From Pholiota molesta (lineage: Eukaryota; Basidiomycota; Agaricomycetes; Agaricales; Strophariaceae): a stretch of 56,861 nucleotides of DNA. Positions 20,442 through 28,774 of the stretch are shown one piece after another. Where the stretch lies: positions 1-56,861 of the forward strand of contig JACGCK010000260.1 in NCBI GenBank assembly GCA_014925825.1. Direction: 5' to 3'. The translations under genes and the position numbers were made by a program. Below the pieces are notes generated by a model. It saw only the letters and a list, made by a program, of their open reading frames with translations. It did not search any database and was not told where the DNA came from. The first letter of the stretch is position 1; every line of letters begins with the position of its first letter.

Positions 20442-23038
20442 TTAGGTACTAGGAGGGGCTGGAGGAGGTCCAGGAGGGAATCTAGGATATTGATAAGGAA
20501 TGTTATATCTATCTGGTACTTGTTGAGAGGATGAAGATGATATATTAGCTGGATAATAATGAGAATAGGGAAATGGAATAGCTGAATATGGAGTTTGAGG
20601 AGTTTGATAATACTGCATAGGAGGAGTTGCCAGGGAAGCATATGGATTATGAGCCAATGGACTCGAGTAAGCTGGCGCCATATGTCGGGGGTATCCATAC
20701 ATTTGCGGTGCGATTGGCCGAAATGGAGTGGATGGCGTCGATGGTGGCAGCGACGTTGAAGGCCCGGGCCGCGGATAGATGACAGGTGTGGGAGGCGTTC
20801 CCGCGCTGTCTGCAGGACGTTGTCGTTTCGTTTGCTCTCTTCGTTCACTCCCACCTCCAATGCCACCCAGCGCCACCTCAGCCGTCCGTTTCGACGCCCG
20901 TTCCCTTTCTCTGGTCCCTTCATCCGCCTCGCCGACGACCGTCTCAACCACTCGTTTTGGCGCCCGTGCGGCCCGAGGTTTCGACGATTTGGCTTGCTTC
21001 GGCGCAACGTCCAGACTTCGAAATAGGGCCAACAGCTCGTCGCCGTACCGGTCGAACCATGCCCAGTAACCGCCCAGCGCGCTTTCCAGGTCGATAAGCC
21101 GGTCTATTTTTCCGAAAGACGAGAGGGAGTCTATGGATGCATCAGATAGAATGGCTGATGGGGCGAGCAGTGAGTCTCCGAAATCGCGCTGCCAGATCTC
21201 CTTGCGAAATTTGAAGATTGACTTCCTCAGATCCTTGTCAACCATACCAGGAGCAGCATTCCTCTTGCGAGAATTTCGCGATGGGGGAGCAGGCCTAGTC
21301 TGATCTAAAAGCGAAGGTTCGCAGATATCACAGCAGGCAACGGTTGGTGCTATATTATACTAGGTAAGTAAGAAAATACTCAAACTTGGGAAATCACGGA
21401 CCTGGTTGACCATTCCCGTAGATCGCCATCAACACCCGTCGCCTGCACGTAGTCGTCTGCACCAGGGAATGCAAGCCCTCATCCATTGAAAATCGGTCGA
21501 GCGGAACATCAATTTGGGCTGGAAAGCTGTCCGTGGCACCGCCGAATGCGCCTCGCAATACACCATGGTTGACGCCATAGTTCTTGTCTTTTGATTTCAT
21601 ATAGGTTGTAGATTCACGTACGTGTCCTTTCTTCTTTCTTGTTGCTCCGTTGTTCTGATCCAATCCATCAATCAGCTCAAGGTCGTACGCCGACTTCTCA
21701 ACCAGGAGTACGGCCAGGCCAGTTCGCCCAGTTCCCCGCGCAGCTCTTCCAGCTCTCTGAACGAATGATGAAACTGTCGACGGAAGTTTCCACTGAACAA
21801 CAACATCGATATCAGGTATGTTGCATCCCTAGCAAGATATATCAGCTCTCTAAAAACGATATCATTCAAGGATGACACACCATTCCTGCTGCATCTGTGC
21901 AGATCAGAATCCGAACGATCCCAGCTTTGAAGAGCTCCATCACCTCACGACGATATTTTGACGAAAAGGCCGAACTGTATGTGCGAATTGCTCCAGAGTC
22001 ACGTAAACTGACAGGACTGATCTCGTAAAGATGTTCCATCATGTCGCTGCCAACGGTGATGTTGTCTGAATATACAAAGGTCTTCTTCACATTGCTCGCA
22101 GTCTGGGCATCACTCGGGATTAGGAAATCTAGATCAGTGTAACTGCTGATGTTATTCTGGATGGCGCGCACCACGATCGACACGTTTGGCCTGTCATTGC
22201 CGAGGTTCAGGTAAGTGTATTTCTGCTCGTCGAAATGTAACTTTTTCAACACATCACGCCGTACCCTGTCAGGTAATGTCGCTGACATGGCTACCATCGA
22301 CGTGTCCTTCGGGAGCAAGGCTCGCAAAATACCCAGGGTGCCATATTTTTTACGAAATCCAGAGCCCCAATGCGAGACAACATGTGCTTCATCGACAACG
22401 ACTGATAGTACACGCGTGCGCATCTCGGAATTGCGTAGAACATGTTTGATGAAGCGCTTCGAAAGCATCATTTCCGGTGAGATAATCACAATTTGCCATT
22501 TGCCCTTGCATATGTCCTATCGACTGATCAAAGGCAACCTCTAGGCTGAATGACGGGCAGCTTACCGCCATTATTTCTAGTGTGCAACCACCCTGTGCAC
22601 TGTTTATGGCTTTCGCGGTAAGTTTATATTCTTCCCGGAAGGTCCTCTCCTAAATTCAGCTTTTTAGTGGACTGGATAGGCAGTGGAGCTCCTGGCACGT
22701 ACCTGCTCTTCTTGAAGAGCAATCAATGGCGATACCATAAATGTTACCAATCCCGCCGCTTTTTCATGAGCATGAGGTCCAGCAGCAATGAATGTTTTCC
22801 CTGACCCAGTCCCCGCATGTATTAGAACATCTCTACGTCGAAGCTGGGCCTTGACGGCGTCAAGTTGGAACTCGCGTGGTGAGTGTTTCCACTTGAAACA
22901 TTCTTTTATCTTCTGTCCGATGTTCTTCAAATCTTCGAAGCTGAATGCCTTCCAGTTCTCCCGTTTAGCTTTCTTATCGTTCACTTTCAACTTTGTCCGT
23001 GCAGTCTTGGAGGAAGAGTTCCGAGGGAGGGCAGGCAT
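20442..23038 (-). CDS. RecQ-family ATP-dependent DNA helicase of the element
   Basis: A 3'-5' DNA helicase of the RecQ family, expected to unwind branched or hairpin DNA in the nucleus. Minus-strand exons 23038-22703, 22649-22566, 22516-21881, 21828-21402 and 21349-20442 join in frame to about 796 residues. Visible motifs: Walker A GTGSGKT (residues 76-82), DEAH (182-185), SAT (218-220), and motif VI QRAGRAARG (about 376-384). A RecQ-type zinc motif follows: a Cys in TTTCRRRVLMAIYG (about 480) and ACCDIC (about 500-504). The last 300 residues hold a predicted helical charged region and then a Pro/Tyr/Ser-rich disordered tail with no HRDC domain recognisable. Its start codon lies 26 bp from the first possible start of the divergent DUF6589 gene, so expression is probably coupled. 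Family assignment is secure; its role in transposition is inference. Confidence 0.9.
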
Positions 23039-23175
23039 AGTGGTAGGAGGGCAAAAAGTATTTTTTGATCAACCGGCGAACCCCGATTGTGATCGAGGGA
23101 GTGTCTGACCGTCTCGAAAGCCAAGTAGATACACTTTCTGTACCCACCTTGTCCAACAGCGCTGATCTGACAACA
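23039..23175. promoter_or_regulatory. Shared divergent promoter region
   Basis: The helicase ATG (23038, minus) and the two candidate DUF6589 ATGs (23065 and 23176, plus) leave only 26 or 137 bp between the genes. A common bidirectional promoter, with 5' ends overlapping the opposite gene, is the simplest reading. No TATA box is visible. Confidence 0.5.
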
Positions 23176-26100
23176 ATGGAAGACTTCTCCCTGACTGATG
23201 AAGATGAGATTCCATCTAATATTGAAGACGACAATGAATGGGAAGACGATTGCGAGCAGTCTGGCGACATTACACCTATACGCGGAAACTTAGAGTCATC
23301 TGTCCTCCCCCCTTCCAGTGGCCCTCGACGGAGTAGCCCCATTGTTGGAACCAAAGCGGAAAGAGCACTCAAACGAATCAAGAAAGGCCATGCGAAGCGC
23401 AGAGTTGTGATGCAGAAAAAACAGGCAACAGAGAGGCAAACAGAACAGGCACGTCGACAAGGAGTATTCAACGAGATTTTAGAAAGGCTTCACGAGAATG
23501 GCCTTCGTTTCTGGGACTTGATGGAGTATGTTTTCAATCCCGCACACGGCCAAGGGACAATCCGCTACAACGAGTTCTTTGCACGAAAAGGCAATGCCCC
23601 AAGAATGCTCGACTGGTGGATGTCTGCTCAGAATCGTGGTCAACGAGCCAAAGAGGAGATCAGCGAGTGGATAATGAGATATGCTACCCGCATAATATCT
23701 CGGGAAGCAGAGGCTGTTACCAGGTCAAAGGAGCTTCAAACACAAGGCCGTACGATCAACCTCGAAGTCATCAGGCGATTCAATCTTGACGAGATTCACG
23801 ACCACCTTCAATTTGATCTAGCTCCATTTACGATGCAGTTGATTCAAGCATTTACGACTGCAAAACGTGTGCAAAAGCATACAGATCATCGAAAAGAAAG
23901 GACAAGGATGGTGCGTCTCTAAATGAGATAACTTGTCATTTAGCGTAGTCAATGTTCGAACCTTTGTAGGTCATCACATCAGCGGCATTGCTCTGTCTCG
24001 GAGAGTATAGTCACTCGAATAATTTAGCAAAACGGATGCTTGGGTTGTATTTATATGCCTCTGGAGCTCAACGTCAATGTATCACTGTTCTTTCGACTCT
24101 CGGCCTATCAGAAAGCTATACCAATTTAACCTCGAAAAATATCCGACGAAAGCGAAAGGTCAAGAAGAATGAAGATGATTTTTTTATGGATCCTACTTCA
24201 TCTCCCTCCAGCTTACCACCGGATTCCACTGCAGCGACTGCACCACCATCGGAGTATGTGCAATATACAGGTACATTGCAGCAACTGTCGGATTCTATGC
24301 GGTCTCGCGCCCAGGAAGTCGCAGCTACAGGACTGTTTTCGGTGGTCTATGATAATGTTAACATAAATTTACAAAATGCAGAGCAAATTATTGGCCGACA
24401 TGGTACTAGTAGCCTCTCAAAGTTTTGAATTGAGTGCCCATTGCTAATCTAGTCTTCAGATTCGCAAGAGAATGGAACAAGTGCAACCCTGATCCCACTT
24501 TTCGATGCCAATCTTGAAGACCTCGACCTAACAAAATTTCAGTCGGCATATCTGAACGCACCGCAGTTGAAGCTGCAAGACATTCTTCACACATCTGAGG
24601 AGCAAAAAGTGTTCAAAAACAACATTATCCATACTATTCTACGCACGATTGTGAAGCACGGCGGTCCAGGATTTGAGAAATTCGAGAAGGAGCTGGAAGA
24701 ATGTCAGCCAGAAAGTCAAGAGAAGATCCCCATTCATACAACGGAACTTCACCCTTTGCCTACCTGGAATATAGACGAGTCTTCGATTGTTGGAAATGCG
24801 GAGGTTGACGAAGTAATTATGAAAGAGCTGGGACTTGACAAACTTCCAGTGACCAGTGACCGAGTGCGCTTCCTCGGCGGAGACCAACTTTCAATAGCAA
24901 GGCTTCGAGCACTCGAGTTTGTTCGCGCCGGACAGGAACAAGGATACGAAGGGTTCTTCTGGGGTGCATGGATTCCTGGCCTTTTCCATGCAAAAATAGC
25001 GGATGCGCATGGTACTTTACTGACTCATTTTGGGAAACCGGACTCTGGGGCGAAGAATCCTGGCTCATTAGCCTTTCACAACTCAAATATAGACCGCCTA
25101 CCAATTGTCCTCACATCTCTGCCGACTTTCCGAACCTGTAGAGATCTTATATTTGTCTCACTCTATGCTCGTGTGCTGCATTGCTTGCTACTGGTCTCCG
25201 GTTTTTCCTCCTTGGGAGAATATGCATTGAAGGTGGACAAGTGGGAAACACTGGTTGGTCATGCAACTGCTATCTTTGAGAGATATGCAAATTCAGCTCT
25301 TGTCGACGACTTACGTTCTCAGCGAGCCGAATGGATTGACGAACTGGAAGAGGATGGCGACAGTTCAAGACCAACAGAAGGAGATGCCGTATTCGAGAAT
25401 GCTTCTCTCTTCCTTCGAGATGCCCTAATATCTCGGGAATTTAACGATGCCATAAAAGCCGGTGATTCAGGACGTGTTATTCTTGTGCTCAAAATATGGG
25501 CGCTTAGCTTTCGTGGTAGCGGTCGAACAAAATATGCATATGAGATGTTGCATCTCATTCACAATCTTACAAATGTTTGGCCAAAGCCTATTCAGTGCGT
25601 TCATTTCTTTTAAAAAGAGCTCAGACTTATTTGAGAAACATATCAGGAATATTGTGATGAAGAACTGGTTGCTGAATCCATCAGGGCTTCCAAACCGGTT
25701 CATTGAGATGGATCTTGTGCAAGAGCATTTGAATCTCAAGATCAAGGTGAGATGTCATACGATATATAGTGGAACATGCTCATTGACAGATTTGTGCAGG
25801 TTTCTTATAAGGCGCACGGCTCGAATGCTTCATGGGAATGGCTCGAGACTATTTCACCTTGTGTGGTTGCACTTGGAGAGCTTCAAAAAACTTTGAATGA
25901 TACACTTGGTGGCGACCAGGGTACCAAGCATGCCCCACCAGACCTCAAAGACGATATCGAAAGCCTCATGACAATTCTTCAGGAGCATAAAATATATCAA
26001 ATTCAGAAAGGTAGGATACTAAAGGACGATGAGATTGTGAAAGATGTGATAGCAGTTGGGTTGCGGAATCTGACATCAGGCGAAAAGAATCCTCTTTCAG

Positions 26101-26465
26101 ACTACAACGCTGCATTGGCTCGATTACAGGCACGAAGGAAGATGAACCCAGTATCACTCACCATGCTTCAAACACCAATTCCATCATCAGCCACTCCAAT
26201 TCCTCCCACACCAACCTCCATGCCTACAGCTGATGAAACCTACGAGCCCGAGGGAGATGTGGTTGCGGAGCCAATGACTGAAGTTGAGCAGATTCTTTTG
26301 GATCTGGAGAACGGTGTGGTGGATGAAACGCTGCCGCGGCTGACCGAAGATGACGTTGCACTGGATATGGATGAGGTTGTGGTTGAAGATGATGATGCTG
26401 TTGATGAGGACGAGTCAGATATGGACGAGAGTGAGGATGATATAGGGTGGATTGACGAACTTTAG
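23065..26465 (+). CDS. DUF6589 protein, putative DDE-type transposase of the element
   Basis: Exons 23065-23910, 23970-24402, 24460-25594, 25647-25746 and 25800-26465 join in frame to about 1,059 residues; ATG 23176 would give about 1,022 and keeps more room for a promoter. The sequence matches my knowledge of the Agaricomycete DUF6589 family: LFSVVYDNVNINLQNAEQI, VRFLGGDQLSIARLRAL, FFWGAWIPGLFHAKIADAHG and FIEMDLVQEHLNLKIK. Conserved acidic residues D410 (YDN), D568 (GGDQ) and E831 (VQEHLN) could form an RNase H-like DDE triad (inference). Residues 50-140 are acidic then strongly basic; the last 80 residues are very acidic (DEDESDMDESEDD). It is encoded tail-to-end within 25 bp of the right inverted repeat, as expected for a transposase gene. 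An undefined family member with a purely cellular role is the alternative. Confidence 0.85.
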
Positions 26466-26486
26466 TGGGAGTGGCGAGAATACATA

Positions 26487-26616
26487 TGAACTTCGCGCGA
26501 TATTTCACTAAGTCCCTTGTCACAAAGCGTGACCTCGACAAAACCCGATCCGTTTGGCCCAGCCGTTTCTGAACGTAGCCTGCGGAGTTTGAAAGAAACG
26601 GCTGGTAGCGAGCCTA
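26487..26616 (-). repeat. Right terminal inverted repeat
   Basis: Read on the minus strand from 26616: TAGGCTCGCTACCAG, then the rest of a hairpin (26605-26559), then GCCAAACGGATCGGG, GGTTTTGTCGAGGTC, CTTTGTGACA and GGGACTTAGTGAAAT. Matches the left repeat block for block. Confidence 0.85.
26559..26605. other. Right terminal hairpin
   Basis: CCAGCCGTTTCT at 26559-26570 pairs perfectly with AGAAACGGCTGG at 26594-26605: a 12-bp stem and a 23-nt loop. It occupies the same position between conserved blocks as the left hairpin, but beyond the CCAG/CTGG base its stem sequence is different. Confidence 0.85.
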
Positions 26617-26625
26617 GGCGCGTGC
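26617..26625. repeat. Right target-site duplication, GGCGCGTGC
   Basis: Perfect copy of 20090-20098, directly outside the right terminal repeat and 34 bp upstream of the PCNA start codon. Its reverse strand contains ACGCG, the core of fungal MCB-type cell-cycle promoter boxes. Confidence 0.85.
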
Positions 26626-26659
26626 ATGCTCTGACCTGGACTCCTTCCTCCTCCCCACC

Positions 26660-28065
26660 ATGCTCGAAGCCAAACTCCAAGAAGCCGGCACCCTCAAAAA
26701 GCTCCTCGATGGTAAGTCTTCCACCTCTTCCACTGGATCGCGCGTGCTGACGCGTCGCAGCGATCAAGGAGCTCGTCACCGACGCCAATTTCGAGTGCAA
26801 CGAGGAGGGCATCGTCCTCCAGGCCATGGACAACTCCCACGTCGCGCTCGTCAGCGTCAAGTTCTCTGCGCCGGCGTTTAAGCGCTACCGCTGTGACCGC
26901 CCGATGCCGCTGGGCGTCAACCTGGCCGCGCTGACCAAGGTGTTGAAGTGTGCCAAGGACGACGATATTTGCACGCTCAAGGCCGCCGATGAGGCGGATG
27001 TGCTCAATCTCGTCTACGAGGCGAAGAGTACGTGTTTCTAAGTCTATTTACTTCCCTCCACCACGCCACTAACCCTTCCCACCCAGACTCCGACCGCATC
27101 GCCGAATACGACATGAAGCTCATGGACATCGACGCCGACACCCTCACCATCCCCGAGACCGAGTACGACGCCCGCGTCACCCTCCCCGCCGCCGAGTTCA
27201 CCCGCATCGTCCGCGACCTCTCCCAGCTCGGCGAGTCTGTCCGCATCGAGGTCTCCAAGGAGGGTGTGCGCTTCGCCTCCGACGGCGAGGCCGCGAATGG
27301 CTCCGTGCTCCTCCGCCAGAGCGAATCGGCGGCCACGACGCGCCCCGCGGGCGGCGCGATCAAGCCGAAGGCGGAGGCGAACGAGGTCGTGGAGGTGGAT
27401 GAGGACGGCGACGAGGAGGAAGAGGAGAACGAGGCGGACGAGGATGGTGTCCGGGTGAAGAAGGAGAAGAAGGCCAAGGCGGTCAAGAAGGAGAAGACGG
27501 ACGACGACGTCGAGATGGAGGAGGACGCCGCCGAGGAAGAGGACGAGGCCGAGTTCAAGCCCAAGGAAGAGGAGGACGGCGAGGAGGAGAAGGACGAGGA
27601 GGAAGACGCGGAGGAGGACGAGGACGAGGACAGCAGCAGCAAGAAGCGCAAAAAGGTACGCCCTCCGTCTACACCGTGCTTTCTCTAACTGACCCCGTCC
27701 CAGAACGGCAGCTCGTCGAAGCCCGCGAAAAAGGCCAAGACCGCAAAGGCCTCGTCCTCCAAGGGCAAGGGCAAGGGCAAAGGCAAGAACGACGAGGACG
27801 AGGACGCGGAGGGCGTCGTCATCGAGATGAACCAGCACGTCTCGCTCACCTTCTCGCTCAAGTACCTCGTCAACTTCAGCAAGAGCCAGAGCCTCAGCCC
27901 GCGCGTCCAGCTGATGATGAGCAACGACGTGCCGTTGTTGGTGAGTTCTCTTTACTTTGTTTTTGTACTCTGGAGTCGCTCATGCGGTGGGTCGTGTAGG
28001 TCGCGTATGATTTCAAACAGGGGTACATCCGCTACTACCTCGCGCCCAAGATCGGGGACGATTAG
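26660..28065 (+). CDS. PCNA: PCNA sliding clamp with a long charged insertion
   Basis: The DNA polymerase processivity clamp, a ring-forming trimer in the nucleus that also organises repair. Exons 26660-26711, 26761-27027, 27087-27655, 27704-27940 and 28000-28065 join in frame to 396 residues; typical PCNA is about 260. Hallmarks include the start [95 protein letters not shown] and the C-terminal [10 protein letters not shown]. Between SVLLRQ (ends about residue 184) and VVIEMN (starts about 334) lies an insertion made of Glu/Asp runs, KKEKK clusters, and two NLS-like patches (KKRKK, PAKKAK). In human PCNA the same loop has about 10 residues. The start codon lies 43 bp from the end of the RecQ/DUF6589 element, so the promoter is displaced or supplied by the element's end. 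Confidence 0.95.
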
Positions 28066-28442
28066 AAGGATCAAGCGTACCCTGCGCGCAGGCCAGTTGG
28101 GCGGATGGCGGCTGCCGCTGTGCCCTTGTATATATCTCCCAACAAGAAGGACGCTCTTCCACAATCGACTGCTTCGTGCGCTTTTGCTTACAAGTTTTCT
28201 GTTTTCTTTTTTTCGTTACCGTTGTCGAATATCCATTCATATCTGTCAGCCCGTATATCCATTCGCTGTGTCCCTTTATGTGTCTCTCTGCCTGTGTCCG
28301 TTTGGGAAGAGCGTTGTGTGCACTTTTGTTGTTAGTTATACATATATGCAAATCATACATGTCACGTCGGCGTCGTCGAATCGATTGTGGGGTTTACCAG
28401 TTATGCATAAACTACATATAAACTTGTTTGCCACATCGGAAG
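28066..28442. other. PCNA 3' flank
   Basis: T-rich sequence typical of a 3' untranslated region; no gene or RNA is recognised. Confidence 0.5.
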
Positions 28443-28594
28443 AACGCTTTCGAGACGCTGGGAATGCATCGCAGATGAACGAACTTCGAACGAGCGAGCA
28501 AGCGAACAAGGTATGCATTCGTTGCAGGCGACGACGCGCGGTCAACGTTCAACGTTCAACTGGGGTGGGTGCGCTGTGTATTCCGCGTTGCGTA
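28443..28594 (-). repeat. Dispersed repeat, inverted copy downstream of PCNA
   Basis: Its reverse complement matches 19869-20003 over CCTTGTTCGCTTG, CTCGTTCGAAG and CGTCTCGAAAGCG, and 17430-17492 over the GTTGACCGCGCGTCG part. GTTCAAC-type heptamers are repeated three times within it (AACGTTCAACGTTCAAC). Confidence 0.75.
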
Positions 28595-28774
28595 TCGACG
28601 GGGTACTTGCATTGTGGCCTCGTCGTTCTAGGGTTCTTGGTGCGTGCGTGAACGCTGGATCGCAGAATGACATTCCCAGTTTGCGACGTCTTTCCATTCA
28701 TACGAAGCATTTTGGACTGTAGTACATACGCCTGTTCAAAAGCATGACTTTACTTACAGGCTGTCGTGTTATAA

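Larger units (their letters stand above)
20099..26616. mobile_element. Candidate novel DNA transposon: RecQ helicase plus DUF6589 protein between hairpin-bearing inverted repeats
   Basis: The 6,518-bp unit is defined by imperfect terminal inverted repeats and a perfect 9-bp flanking direct repeat. It contains only two genes, transcribed divergently: a RecQ-family helicase (20442-23038, minus) and a DUF6589 protein (23065-26465, plus). The stop codons lie close to the terminal repeats (under 150 bp on the left, about 20 bp on the right), so the layout is compact. The ends open TAG(A/G)CTCGCTACCAG, hold a hairpin, and share GGTTTTGTCGAGGTC and TTTGTGACA plus GGACTTAGT further in. Both reading frames are intact after splicing, so the copy may be recent and autonomous. 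I infer that DUF6589 is the transposase and the helicase assists replication or strand separation. I do not know a described superfamily with this combination. Confidence 0.8.

Noticed and set aside
27004..27838. Long minus-strand frames across PCNA
   Set aside because: They are antisense to a clear PCNA coding sequence and arise from its repetitive GAG/GAC codons.
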